From assembly GCF_050563525.1 (NCBI RefSeq), contig NZ_JBNXUN010000020.1, positions 1-64,000 on the forward strand: 64,000 nt of DNA, read 5' to 3'. This document shows positions 16,595 to 25,610 of the stretch, in pieces (the stretch's first letter is position 1; every line of letters begins with the position of its first letter). The notes under the pieces were generated by a model. That model did not search any database. It worked only from the letters and a program-made list of their open reading frames with translations, and had not been told where the DNA came from. Source of the stretch: Falsiroseomonas sp050563525. Lineage in GTDB: Bacteria; Pseudomonadota; Alphaproteobacteria; Acetobacterales; Acetobacteraceae. Made by a program: the position numbers and the translations under genes.

Positions 16595-18424
16595 ATGACC
16601 ATGTCCGACCGCGACCACTCCGGCACCGCGTGGCGCCTGGCCCCATCGAGCTACGCCGCCTCGCGCGCCGTGGAATTCGCGCTGCCGGAGGCGCCGGCAT
16701 CCTGCTACCTGACGATGCGCGACGGCTGCCGCATCGCGGTGGACATCTGGCTGCCGCAGGGCGCCACCGGCGCGAGGCCGGCCATCCTGATCCTGACGCC
16801 CTACTACCGGCGCTTCCGGCTGCGGGACGGCGGCGAGGGCGATGCCATACCCAACGCCGGCAAGTTCGTCCGCCACCTGGTGCCGCGCGGTTATTCGGTT
16901 GTGGTGGTGGATGTGCGCGGCACCGGCGCGTCCTTCGGCACGCGCGACAGCTTCCGCTCGCCGCGGGAGCGTGAGGATTCGCGCGAGATTACGGATTGGG
17001 TCGTGGCGCAACCCTGGTCGGACGGCCAGGTCGGCGCCACCGGCATTTCCTACCCTGGCGCCGCGGCCGACTTCCTGGCCAGCACCGGCCACCCGGCCGT
17101 GAAGGCGATCGCGCCGCTTTTCGCGGTATGGGACACCTATGCCGACAACTACTACCCGGGCGGCATCCCGTTGAAGCAGCTCGCGAAGAGCTATGACGAC
17201 CTGATGGTCGCCATGGACCACGACCGGCGCGACCTGCTGCGCAACTACGTCTACTACGCCAATCCCGACCTTGCCGGGCCGCATCCGGTGGATGGGGATG
17301 AAGACGGCGCCCTGCTGGCCGAAGCCCTGCGCCAGCATCTGGGCAATTTCCGGCAGCCCGACTTCATGGCCGAGTTCCGCTTCCGCGAGGACCCGCTGCC
17401 GTATGATCCGGATTTCAGCTCGGCCTCCTTCAGCCCCTACTCGGTCAGTGACGGCATCCGCCCAGATGTGGCGGTGCTCGCCGTCTCCGGCTGGATGGAC
17501 GGTGCCGGCTATGCCAATGGCGCGATCTCGCGCTTCCTGACGCTGCGCGACAACCCCGTGCACCTGATCCTGGGGCCCTGGGACCACGGCGCCCGGTGCA
17601 ACGTCTCCCCCTGGCGCGACGACCAGACGCCGGGATTCGACCTGCTCGGCGCCGTGCTGCGCTTCTTCGACCACTACCTGCTGCGACACGACACCGGGCT
17701 CGGGCAGGAGGCCCCGGTTCACTACTTCAGCCTGCACGCCGAGGCCTGGCGCGAAGCCGGATCCTGGCCGCCGGTGGAGGCCACGCAGCGCCTGTTCCTC
17801 GCGCCAGGGGCCGCCCTGGCGGATTCGCCGGGCCCGGCCGGGCAGGATGCGACGCAGGCGGATTTCGCGTGGGGCAGCGGCGACGGCACCCGGTATGAGC
17901 GCATCGCCGGGATCAACAGCACGACCTACTACGCCGACTGGGGACAGCGGCAGGCGCGGCTGGCAGGCTGGTCCTCCGCGCCGCTGGCGCGGGACATGGA
18001 ACTAGCCGGCCACGGCCTCGCTGATCTCTGGCTCGAATCGAGCGAGCCGGATGCCGCGCTGTATGTCTACCTCTCCGAGGTCGAGGCGGATGGCACCATC
18101 CGCTATGTCACCGAGGGTCTGCTGCGCGCCCTGCATCGCCGGGAAAGCCCGGCGCCCGACCGCTACCGCACCACCTGGTCGTTCCGCAGCTTCCATCGCG
18201 CCGACGCATCGCCGCTTATGCCCGGGCGCGCGGAGCGCATCCGTATCCCGCTGCTGCCCACCGCCTGGGTGTTCCACAAGGGCAGCCGCATCCGGCTTTC
18301 CCTGTCGGGGGCCGATGCCGACCACGCGGCGCAGGTGCCACATGGCCGGCCGCCACGCCTGACCCTGCTGCGCGGCGGCGACCGCGCCTCGGCCCTTGAA
18401 CTGCCGCTGCGGCCCTGCGTCTGA
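16595..18424 (+). CDS. CocE/NonD-family alpha/beta hydrolase
   Basis: Serine hydrolase of 609 residues related to cocaine esterase, X-Pro dipeptidyl peptidase and glutaryl-7-ACA acylase. The nucleophile is Ser152 in GISYPGAA; the oxyanion region VVVVDVRGTGASFG (residues 102-115) and the LGPWDHGA segment with the catalytic His are clear. The C-terminal third is the jelly-roll domain of this family. It cleaves esters or amides. No signal peptide is visible, so it is probably cytoplasmic. ATG codons at 16595 and 16601 are both possible. It heads a plus-strand run of five genes ending with a gamma-glutamyltranspeptidase homologue. Confidence 0.85.
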   Translation: MTMSDRDHSGTAWRLAPSSYAASRAVEFALPEAPASCYLTMRDGCRIAVDIWLPQGATGARPAILILTPYYRRFRLRDGGEGDAIPNAGKFVRHLVPRGYSVVVVDVRGTGASFGTRDSFRSPREREDSREITDWVVAQPWSDGQVGATGISYPGAAADFLASTGHPAVKAIAPLFAVWDTYADNYYPGGIPLKQLAKSYDDLMVAMDHDRRDLLRNYVYYANPDLAGPHPVDGDEDGALLAEALRQHLGNFRQPDFMAEFRFREDPLPYDPDFSSASFSPYSVSDGIRPDVAVLAVSGWMDGAGYANGAISRFLTLRDNPVHLILGPWDHGARCNVSPWRDDQTPGFDLLGAVLRFFDHYLLRHDTGLGQEAPVHYFSLHAEAWREAGSWPPVEATQRLFLAPGAALADSPGPAGQDATQADFAWGSGDGTRYERIAGINSTTYYADWGQRQARLAGWSSAPLARDMELAGHGLADLWLESSEPDAALYVYLSEVEADGTIRYVTEGLLRALHRRESPAPDRYRTTWSFRSFHRADASPLMPGRAERIRIPLLPTAWVFHKGSRIRLSLSGADADHAAQVPHGRPPRLTLLRGGDRASALELPLRPCV

Positions 18425-18447
18425 TCGACGATAGGAAGGAGATGCCC

Positions 18448-20043
18448 ATGCACCGTCGCGATCTTTTCGCCGCCGCCAGCGCCCTCGCCACCACCGGCTG
18501 GGGCGCGCTGGCGCCACGCCCGGCGGGTGCGGCCGGCGCCAGCCTGCAGATCGGCCTCGGCGGCGCCTTCACCACCATGGACCTGCATTTCTACCACGCG
18601 GTGCCGAACCACACGGTGGCGATGCACATCTATGAGCGGCTGATCAACCGCGCGCCGGATGGCAGGCTGATTCCTGGCCTCGCGACGGAATGGAAGCCGC
18701 TGTCCGACACATTGTGGGAATTCAAGCTGCGGCCCGGCGTGAAGTTCCACGACGGCGGCGACTTCACGGCGGACGACGTGGTCTTCACGTTCGAACGCGC
18801 GCGCGACGTGCCCAACAGCCCGGGCGGCTTCGGGGGATTCCTGCGCGCGGTGCAACGGGTGGAGGTGGTCGATCCCCTTACGCTGCGCCTGCATACGCCG
18901 GTGCCCGCACCGGACCTCGGCCCCAACCTGACCTATGTCGGCATCGTCTCCCGCCGTGTCGGAGAGGGCGCCACCACGGCGGACTACAATTCCGGCAAGG
19001 CGGCGATCGGCACCGGACCCTACCGCTACGCCTCCTACACCCCCGGCAGCCGGGTGGAGATGACCCGCAACGACTTGTGGTGGGGCCCCAGGCCGGCGTG
19101 GGAGCGTGTTTCACTGCGGCTGCTGAGCAACCCGGCGGCGCGTACGGCGGCCCTCCTTTCCGGCGACGTGGATATCATCGACACGCCCTCGGTCAGCGAC
19201 CTGCCCCGGCTGCGCTCCGATGATCGGTTCCAAGTCACGGCAATCCCCGGTATCCGGCTGATCTACCTGGTGCCCGACCTGTCGCGCGAGGGGGAAAGCC
19301 CCTTCGTCACCGATGCCGGCGGCACGCCGCTACCGCGCAACCCGTTCCGGGACCTGCGGGTGCGGCAGGCGCTGTCGCTTGCCCTGCGTCGAGAGGCGCT
19401 GGCCGACCGGATCATGCTCGGGACCGCCACGCCGACCGGCCAGTGGATGCCGCCGGGTGCTTATTCCTACGCCCCCAGCGTGACGCCGCCGGAGGAGGAT
19501 GCCGCGCGGGCACGCGCTCTGCTGGCCGAGGCCGGCCTGCCCAACGGCTTTCGCCTGACCCTGCACACGCCGAACGACCGCTACCCGAACGACGCCCGCC
19601 TGGCGCAGGCTGTGGCGCAGATGTGGGCGCGGATCGGCGTGCAGACCACGGTGGAGGCACTGCCCTGGGCCAGCTACGCGGCACGCGGCGGCCGGCAGGA
19701 GTTCTCCATGGGCCTGTGGGGCTGGGGCAGCGCCACCTTCGAGGGCGGCTACATGCTGACCCAGTGCTTCGCAGCCCATGATCGCGCCCGCAGCATTGGC
19801 CTGTATAATTACGGCCGCTACAGCAACCCGGCGCTCGACGCGCTCGCCGCCCGCGCCGTCGCCACCGTGGACGAGGCAGTGCGCGAGGCGCAGCTGATCG
19901 AGGCGACGGAGCTCGCGATGTCGGATATGCCGATCATCCCGATGCTGATGCTGCAGAACCTGTGGGCGGTGCGGAAGGCCATCGCCTTCATGCCGCGCTC
20001 GGACGAGCGGACTCTGGCGGTCGATGCGCGGATGGCGGGCTGA
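18448..20043 (+). CDS. orphan ABC substrate-binding protein, family 5
   Basis: Periplasmic peptide-type binding protein of 531 residues. An RR-containing signal peptide (HRRDLFAAASALATTGWG) suggests export by Tat. The WEFKLRPGVKFHDGGDF segment and GTGPYRYASY motif identify SBP_bac_5. The ATG at 18448 was chosen because the strong AAGGAG lies seven bases upstream; the ATG at 18442 is too close to it. No permease or ATPase genes follow, so it must use the importer encoded at 12-15 kb or another system elsewhere. Confidence 0.87.
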   Translation: MHRRDLFAAASALATTGWGALAPRPAGAAGASLQIGLGGAFTTMDLHFYHAVPNHTVAMHIYERLINRAPDGRLIPGLATEWKPLSDTLWEFKLRPGVKFHDGGDFTADDVVFTFERARDVPNSPGGFGGFLRAVQRVEVVDPLTLRLHTPVPAPDLGPNLTYVGIVSRRVGEGATTADYNSGKAAIGTGPYRYASYTPGSRVEMTRNDLWWGPRPAWERVSLRLLSNPAARTAALLSGDVDIIDTPSVSDLPRLRSDDRFQVTAIPGIRLIYLVPDLSREGESPFVTDAGGTPLPRNPFRDLRVRQALSLALRREALADRIMLGTATPTGQWMPPGAYSYAPSVTPPEEDAARARALLAEAGLPNGFRLTLHTPNDRYPNDARLAQAVAQMWARIGVQTTVEALPWASYAARGGRQEFSMGLWGWGSATFEGGYMLTQCFAAHDRARSIGLYNYGRYSNPALDALAARAVATVDEAVREAQLIEATELAMSDMPIIPMLMLQNLWAVRKAIAFMPRSDERTLAVDARMAG

Positions 20044-20045
20044 TC

Positions 20046-20588
20046 GTGGCAGGCCGCCCCGATCCCCTGCCGCATCTGGCCCGCCTCGCCCTTGCGCAGG
20101 CGGAGCCGGCGCAGCCGGCCGCCACCCTGGCCGCACTGGATGCGGCCCTGGCGGCCGCCGTCGGGCACCTGCTGTGCACCATGCAGGTGCATCATCCCGG
20201 CGGTGAGGCGGAACGTGTCTATTCCAACCTTCCGGGCGCCTATCCCGTGGGCGGCCGCAAGCGGGCCTCCACCGCGCCGCGGATGCGGGAGCTGATGCAG
20301 CATGGACAGCCCATCCTGATCCGCACGGAGGCCGAGTTGTGGGCCAGCTACCCGGACCATGCGGGCGCAACCGCGCTCGGCTGCGGCAGCGCCATGAACA
20401 CGCCGGTGCGGTGGCAGGGCCGCACGCTCGGGCAGGTCAACCTGATGCACAAACCGGGCTGGTACACCGAGAACGACGTGCTGCTGGTGCGCAGCTTCGC
20501 CCAGCTCGCCCTGCCCGCCTTCCTGGCGCTGACCGAAGGTCGCGTGACAGATCAGTTCCCGACGCCCCCCCGAGCCACAGGAGCATGA
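20046..20588 (+). CDS. GAF-domain-like protein
   Basis: Soluble protein of 180 residues, with a GTG start two bases after the upstream stop. Features of a small GAF-like sensor domain are visible: an N-terminal helix, VGHLLCTMQVHH, YPVGGRKRAS, GQPILIRTEAELWASYPDHA, and GSAMNTPVRWQGRTLGQVNLMH leading to ENDVLLVRSFAQLALPAF. Such proteins often sit next to binding-protein or amidase genes in alphaproteobacteria. No output domain is present. It may bind a small molecule; the role is unknown. Confidence 0.6.
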   Translation: MAGRPDPLPHLARLALAQAEPAQPAATLAALDAALAAAVGHLLCTMQVHHPGGEAERVYSNLPGAYPVGGRKRASTAPRMRELMQHGQPILIRTEAELWASYPDHAGATALGCGSAMNTPVRWQGRTLGQVNLMHKPGWYTENDVLLVRSFAQLALPAFLALTEGRVTDQFPTPPRATGA

Positions 20589-21589
20589 TCATGTTCGACC
20601 GAGCCCCCCGCCGCCGCCTGCTGCAAGTCGCCGCCGCCTTGGCAGCGACCGGCCCGATGCTGCCCCGGCGTGCGGCCGCCCAGGGCCAGCCTTGGCCGCG
20701 CGCGCAGCCGATCCGCGTCATCGTGCCCTTTGGCGCCGGCGGCGCCACCGATATCGCCGCCCGCGTCATCGCGCAGGAGATGCAGGCCGCGCTCGGCCAG
20801 ACCATGGTGATGGAGAACCGCGCCGGCGCCGGCTCCACCCTCGGCACCGGCTACGTCGCCAGGATGCCGGCGGACGGCTACACGCTGCTGATCACCACCA
20901 TCAGCGGCTTAGCGATCGGGCAGACGCTCTACCACGACCGCATCCAGTATGACGCCGACAAGTCCTTCGAGCACATCGCCATCATGATGGGCACGCCCTA
21001 CCTGCTCTGCGTCAATCCCAGCCTTCCGATCCGCGACGTGGCCGGCTATGTCGCGGCCGCCAAGGCCGGGCCGATGTACTATGGCACTTCCGGCGCCGGC
21101 GGCGTCGCGCATCTCCTGGGCATGCGCCTGGCCGCGGCCACCGGGGCGCCGCTGGAGCACGTGCCGTATCGCGGCTCCACCCAGGCGATCACCGACCTGA
21201 TGGCCGGCGTGGTGCCGAGCGTGCTGGACAGCCTGACCGCGACCAGCGCGCATATCCGGTCCGGTGCGCTGCGGCCGCTGGCGACCACGGCACCGGAACG
21301 CTCGCCCGACTTCCCGGACGTGCCGACCTTTCGCGAGTTGGGCTACCCGGAGGTGGTGGCCGATGGGTGGGCCGGCCTCGCCGCCCCCGCCGGCACGCCG
21401 CGGCCGATCCTGGAGAAGCTGGCCGAGGCGGTCCGCAGCGCGCAGGCCAGTGCCAGCGTGAAGCGGCGCTTCGCCGAGACCGCGACGAGCGCCGGGCGCC
21501 ACTACCTGGAGGACGCGCAGGCCTTCGTCCGGCAGGAAGTTGCGGCCTGGGCCCCGGTGATTCGCGCCTCCGGCATCACGCCGGACTGA
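20585..21589 (+). CDS. Bug/TctC-family periplasmic binding protein
   Basis: Tripartite-tricarboxylate-type solute receptor of 334 residues. A Tat-like signal (RRRLLQVAAALAATGPM) precedes IRVIVPFGAGGATDIAARVIA, VMENRAGAGSTLGTGYVA and HVPYRGSTQAITDLMAG, all standard Bug landmarks. The start overlaps the preceding stop, with AGGAG upstream. No TctA/TctB membrane genes accompany it, as is typical of Bug expansions. Ligand probably a carboxylate or amino-acid derivative. Confidence 0.87.
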   Translation: MIMFDRAPRRRLLQVAAALAATGPMLPRRAAAQGQPWPRAQPIRVIVPFGAGGATDIAARVIAQEMQAALGQTMVMENRAGAGSTLGTGYVARMPADGYTLLITTISGLAIGQTLYHDRIQYDADKSFEHIAIMMGTPYLLCVNPSLPIRDVAGYVAAAKAGPMYYGTSGAGGVAHLLGMRLAAATGAPLEHVPYRGSTQAITDLMAGVVPSVLDSLTATSAHIRSGALRPLATTAPERSPDFPDVPTFRELGYPEVVADGWAGLAAPAGTPRPILEKLAEAVRSAQASASVKRRFAETATSAGRHYLEDAQAFVRQEVAAWAPVIRASGITPD

Positions 21590-21597
21590 GCTTTCCG

Positions 21598-21615
21598 CTG
21601 CCGCGCAAGCGGCAG
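21598..21615 (+). terminator. hairpin after Bug gene
   Basis: CTGCCGC, loop GCAA, GCGGCAG forms a tight 7-bp stem with a GNRA-type loop 9 bp after the stop codon. The T-run comes only ~22 bases later, so it may be an mRNA stability element or weak terminator rather than a strong terminator. Confidence 0.4.
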
Positions 21616-21696
21616 GCGCCGTTCTGCGCCCACAGATGTTTTTTGGTCTTGCGCCAGCGCGCCGGGCAGCGCGTGGCGGGAAAGGGGAGAGGCACG

Positions 21697-23304
21697 ATGC
21701 GGGGCATGGTGGTCGCGGCACAGCCGGAGGCGGCGGAGGCGGGGGTGGAGATCCTCCGCCAGGGCGGCAACGCGGTGGATGCCGCCATCGCCTGCGCCTT
21801 CAGCCAGGGCGTGGTCGATCCGCAGATGTGCGGCATCGGCGGCTTCGGGGCGATGCAGATCTGCATGCCCGGGCACGGCGTGCACACGGTGCTGGAGTTC
21901 TTTGCCAAGGCGCCGTTCTCGGCAACGCCCGACATGTGGGCCGACAAGTTCATCGGCCAGTCGCGCGACGGCTTCGTGTACCTGCTGCGCGACCAGAGCA
22001 ACGACCTGGGCTATGGCGCCGTCGGCACGCCGGGCAACGTCGCCGGCTATACCGAGGCGCTCTCGCGCTTCGGGACCATGCCGCTTCGCGAGGTGATGCG
22101 GCCGGCCATCGCCCAGGCCCATCGTGGCGTGATGGTGCGGCCCTACATGCATTACTACTGGGCCATCGACCACGGTGGCGACGGCCAGGTGAATGTCGCC
22201 GAAAAGCTGCGCTTCAGCGACAACGGGCGGCAGGTCTATTTCCGCAACGATGGATCGCTGAAGCGCCCGGGTGACGTCCTGCACAACCCCGACATGGCCC
22301 GCAGCCTGGAACGCATCGCCGAAGGTGGCGCCGAGATGTTCTATCGCGGCGACATGGCGCGCGAGATGGCGGCCGACATGGCGGCACACGGGGGCGGCGT
22401 GACGCTGGAGGATCTGGCTGCCTACCGTGTGGGAGAGAAGTCGCCCTGCTGGGGGACCTATCGGGGGCTGCGCATCGCCGCCAACCCGCCGCCCGCCGGC
22501 GGCGGGTCGCTGATCGAATTGCTGCACATCCTTGGCTGCTTCGACATCGGAAGGCTGGTGCACAACAGCCCGGAGCACCTGCGCATCCTGGCGGAAGCCA
22601 TGAAGTGGATGACGATCGACAAGGACGCTCACATGGGCGACCCGGATTTTGTCGATGTGCCGCTCGATCGGCTGCTCTCGGCAGGGCATGCGGAGGCGCT
22701 CGCCGCCCGCATCCGCGCCGGGGAGAAGGCCAGCGTGGCGCGTGCCGGAGAACCGCGGGATCCGCCGGACACCACCGTGGTCTGCGTTGTGGATGCGGAG
22801 GGCAATGCGGTCTCCCTGACCCATACGCTCGGCATCCCGTCCGGCGCCATCACCCCGGGACTCGGCTTCATGTACAATGGGTGCATGAGCGGCTTCGATC
22901 CGCGCCCGGGCCGCGCCGGCTCGATCGCGCCCGGCAAGAGCCGCGCCAGCACCATGGCGCCGACCATCCTGTTCCGCGGCGACGCCATCGCCATGGTGCT
23001 GGGCGCACCGGGCGGCACCTACATCGTGCCCGCGCTGGCACAGGCCATCAGCAATGTCGTGGATTTCGGCATGTCGATGGCCGAAGCCGTGGCGGCGCCG
23101 CGCATCGTGGCGCTCAGCGACACGATCGATGTCGCCAACCGCATCCCGCACCGGGTTACCGACGCATTGCGCGACATGGGCTACCCGATCGCCCGGTCCT
23201 ACCAGAGCTATGCCTTCGGCGCCCCGCACGGCGTCATGATCCAGGACGGCGGCTGCCTGGGTGGCGCCGATCCGCAGCGCGATGGAATGGCGCTGCACAT
23301 GTGA
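21697..23304 (+). CDS. gamma-glutamyltranspeptidase-family protein
   Basis: Ntn-hydrolase of 535 residues matching the gamma-glutamyltransferase family. N-terminal GMVVAAQPEAAEAG and GGNAVDAAIACAF are standard, and the autocleavage site is PPDTTVVCVVD, where Thr359 should become the N-terminal nucleophile of the small subunit. MAPTILFRGD and LGAPGG near the end also fit. No signal peptide is visible, unlike periplasmic GGTs. Distant members of the family include cephalosporin acylases, so an amide hydrolase is likely but not necessarily one for glutathione. It closes the CocE-like gene run after a 107-bp gap. Confidence 0.82.
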   Translation: MRGMVVAAQPEAAEAGVEILRQGGNAVDAAIACAFSQGVVDPQMCGIGGFGAMQICMPGHGVHTVLEFFAKAPFSATPDMWADKFIGQSRDGFVYLLRDQSNDLGYGAVGTPGNVAGYTEALSRFGTMPLREVMRPAIAQAHRGVMVRPYMHYYWAIDHGGDGQVNVAEKLRFSDNGRQVYFRNDGSLKRPGDVLHNPDMARSLERIAEGGAEMFYRGDMAREMAADMAAHGGGVTLEDLAAYRVGEKSPCWGTYRGLRIAANPPPAGGGSLIELLHILGCFDIGRLVHNSPEHLRILAEAMKWMTIDKDAHMGDPDFVDVPLDRLLSAGHAEALAARIRAGEKASVARAGEPRDPPDTTVVCVVDAEGNAVSLTHTLGIPSGAITPGLGFMYNGCMSGFDPRPGRAGSIAPGKSRASTMAPTILFRGDAIAMVLGAPGGTYIVPALAQAISNVVDFGMSMAEAVAAPRIVALSDTIDVANRIPHRVTDALRDMGYPIARSYQSYAFGAPHGVMIQDGGCLGGADPQRDGMALHM

Positions 23305-23448
23305 GCCAGGGCTGCATCGCATCGGTCGGAGGCGGATGGGAGACCGGCTGAGACGGATGCTACGGCAAGGTCGTCGTCGGGCCCGAGCCTGCGTGGGCAG
23401 GGAAGAGGATTCGATTTCTCGTTCGCCTCTGCTGCGCCTCTGGGGCGC

Positions 23449-24381
23449 CTACGGCAGCGCCTGCCCACGTGCCACCAGGCTGGTGACGCAGGGCATGCTG
23501 GCGCCGTGGCGTCGGATCGTCGCCAGCAGGACCAGTGCCGCGCGCGAAAGCGCGACCCGCGCCGGCACCAGCGCCTGCGCCGTCACCACGCAACGCGGCT
23601 CCAAGCGCAGCCGCACCACACCATGTTCTCGATCATCCAGCAGAAGGAATGGGTCGATCACCGCCACGCCGGCACCCGCCCGCACGAGCGCCAGCGCGGT
23701 GGAGGACTGGTTCACCTCCAACGCGATCTTCCGCTCGATCCCCGCCTCCCGGAAGCTCTGTTCCACCAGGCGTCCGAGGGGCAGGCTGCGGCTGAAGGAG
23801 ATCAGGGGCCAGGCGGCGAGGTCCTGCGGCGTAACCGAACCCGACGCGGTCAGAGGGTGATCCGGCGGCACCACGCAGACCAGATCACCACGGCACAGCG
23901 GCACCAGCCGCGCATCGGCCTCCGCGATCGGGGTCAGCACCAGGCCGAAATCCACGCCGCCCTGGGTCACTGCTTCGACGACGGAGAGGTTGTCCATCGT
24001 CTGCACCGTGACCTGGATGCGCGGCCGTGCCTGGCGGAAAGCCGCAACGGCGGGGGGTAGCAGGTTGTCCGCCAGCGTCGGCGTCACCGCGACGACCACC
24101 GACCCGACGCTGGATTCGCGGATGTCGCCCACAAGGCGCTCGATCCGTTCCAGCCCCTTGAAGACACGCTCCACCTCGTCGAGCAGCACGCGCAACTCCG
24201 GCGTTGGCTGCAGGCGGCCCTGGAGGCGCAGGAACAGCTGGAATCCGGCCGCGGCGGCGCATTCGCGCAGCATCATGCTGACCGCGGGCTGGGAGACGCC
24301 GAGGTCGCTCGCCGCCGCGGTGACCGCGCCGTGCAGCGCGACGGCGCGGATGACCTCCAACTGTCGGAAGCTCAATTTCAT
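23449..24381 (-). CDS. LysR-family regulator
   Basis: LysR protein of 310 residues with the N-terminal helix-turn-helix FRQLEVIRAVALHGAVTAAASDLGVSQPAVSMMLRECAAAAGFQLF. Divergent from the enolase-superfamily gene at 24486. Its start codon lies inside a perfect inverted repeat, an arrangement suited to negative autoregulation. It resembles catabolic regulators rather than amino-acid biosynthesis ones, but the effector is unknown. Confidence 0.85.
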   Translation of the reverse strand: MKLSFRQLEVIRAVALHGAVTAAASDLGVSQPAVSMMLRECAAAAGFQLFLRLQGRLQPTPELRVLLDEVERVFKGLERIERLVGDIRESSVGSVVVAVTPTLADNLLPPAVAAFRQARPRIQVTVQTMDNLSVVEAVTQGGVDFGLVLTPIAEADARLVPLCRGDLVCVVPPDHPLTASGSVTPQDLAAWPLISFSRSLPLGRLVEQSFREAGIERKIALEVNQSSTALALVRAGAGVAVIDPFLLLDDREHGVVRLRLEPRCVVTAQALVPARVALSRAALVLLATIRRHGASMPCVTSLVARGQALP

Positions 24382-24395
24382 AAGACCAACTTATG
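24379..24395. promoter_or_regulatory. LysR operator overlapping the start codon
   Basis: CATAAG, five bases, CTTATG: a perfect 17-bp inverted repeat that includes the ATG of the LysR gene (24379-24381) and lies 91 bp upstream of the divergent enzyme gene. Confidence 0.55.
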
Positions 24396-24485
24396 ATGAC
24401 CGGGGTTATGGGGCTTGATCTGATTTTATCGCGGTTCCAGGCTAGGGTCACCCCGCCCGGACAAGAAGGTGGGGCGAGGACGTCC

Positions 24486-25610
24486 ATGCTGATCACGGCC
24501 ATCGAAAGCTCTGTCGTGTCGCTGCCCTTCACCATGGGTGGCCCGCATCCGCTGTTCGCCGGGCAGCCGTGGGATCGGCTGGAGATCCTGCTCGTACGGG
24601 TCGAGACCGCGGACGGCCTGGTCGGCTGGGGTGAAGCCTTCGGCCACGCAGCCATCCCGGCCACCAAGGCAGCACTCGACAGCATCGTGGCGCCGCTGGC
24701 GGTTGGTCGCGATGCGGGCGACATCAACGCTCTGACCCGGCAGGTGCTGCACGGGGTCCACCTGCTCGGGCGCAACGGGTCCTTCGTCTATGCCTGGTCC
24801 GGTGTCGAAATGGCCTTGTGGGACCTGCTTGGCAAGCGCACCGGACAGCCGGTGTGGCGGCTGCTGGGCGGCAGCGCGCCGGGCCCTCTGCCGGCCTATT
24901 CCAGCCTGCTGTCCTATGGCGGGAACCTGGATCTGGTGGCGCGCAACACGGCGGATGCGCGGGCGCAGGGATTTCGCCACATCAAGCTGCACGAACTGAC
25001 GCGCGACGCGGTGCTGGCCGCTCGCGCCGCGGCGCCGGATGCCGCCATCATGCTCGACGTGAACTGCGCCTGGACGCCGCCGGTGGCGCGCGACATGGCG
25101 GCGAGCCTTGCCGGCGACGGGTTGCTCTGGCTGGAGGAGCCGGTCTGGCCGCCGGAGGATGCCGATGGCCTGGCCAGCCTGCGCCGCCACGGCATCCCGC
25201 TGACGGCGGGCGAGAACACCGCCGGCCTCTTCGGCTTCCGCACGCTGATGCAGGCCGGTGCGATCGACATCGCCCAGCCCAGCGTCACCAAGATCGGCGG
25301 CATCGGCGAGATGGTGCAGGTCTTCGCCCTGGCCCGAGCGCAGGGGGTGGAGGTGATCCCCCACTGCCCCTACTTCGGCCCCGGCTTCGTCGCCACGCTG
25401 CATGTTGCCGCCGCGCTGGCGGAACGCCCGCTGATCGAGGTGCTGTGGCTGGAGATGGAGGCCAATCCCTTCGACCCATGGGTGCGCGCCAGGGACGGCC
25501 ATGTGGCCGTGCCGACCGCGCCGGGCCTGGGCTGCGACCCTGACCCTGCGGTGCTGGCGAAATACACCGCCGCAGCGCCCACCAGAACCGAAGCGAGGCG
25601 CGCCGCATGA
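24486..25610 (+). CDS. enolase-superfamily enzyme (mandelate racemase/muconate lactonizing type)
   Basis: Protein of 374 residues with the two-domain enolase-superfamily layout. Metal ligands are likely Asp in LDVNCAW, Glu in LEEPVWPP and Glu in TAGENT; the TKIGGIGEM segment supplies a possible catalytic Lys. The second-strand position reads HIKLHE (Lys-x-His) instead of the commoner Lys-x-Lys. Members racemise, cycloisomerise or dehydrate acid sugars, amino acids or aromatic acids. First gene of a large plus-strand operon running to 31240; overlaps the next, related gene by four bases. Confidence 0.82.
   Translation: MLITAIESSVVSLPFTMGGPHPLFAGQPWDRLEILLVRVETADGLVGWGEAFGHAAIPATKAALDSIVAPLAVGRDAGDINALTRQVLHGVHLLGRNGSFVYAWSGVEMALWDLLGKRTGQPVWRLLGGSAPGPLPAYSSLLSYGGNLDLVARNTADARAQGFRHIKLHELTRDAVLAARAAAPDAAIMLDVNCAWTPPVARDMAASLAGDGLLWLEEPVWPPEDADGLASLRRHGIPLTAGENTAGLFGFRTLMQAGAIDIAQPSVTKIGGIGEMVQVFALARAQGVEVIPHCPYFGPGFVATLHVAAALAERPLIEVLWLEMEANPFDPWVRARDGHVAVPTAPGLGCDPDPAVLAKYTAAAPTRTEARRAA

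Noticed and set aside
16469..17737. Long minus-strand extension upstream of the LysR gene
   Set aside because: It is antisense to the CocE hydrolase; the LysR helix-turn-helix and a good ribosome binding site place the start at 16468.
21502..23322. 606-codon minus-strand frame
   Set aside because: Antisense of the gamma-glutamyltranspeptidase homologue; His/Arg/Ala bias, no recognisable domain.
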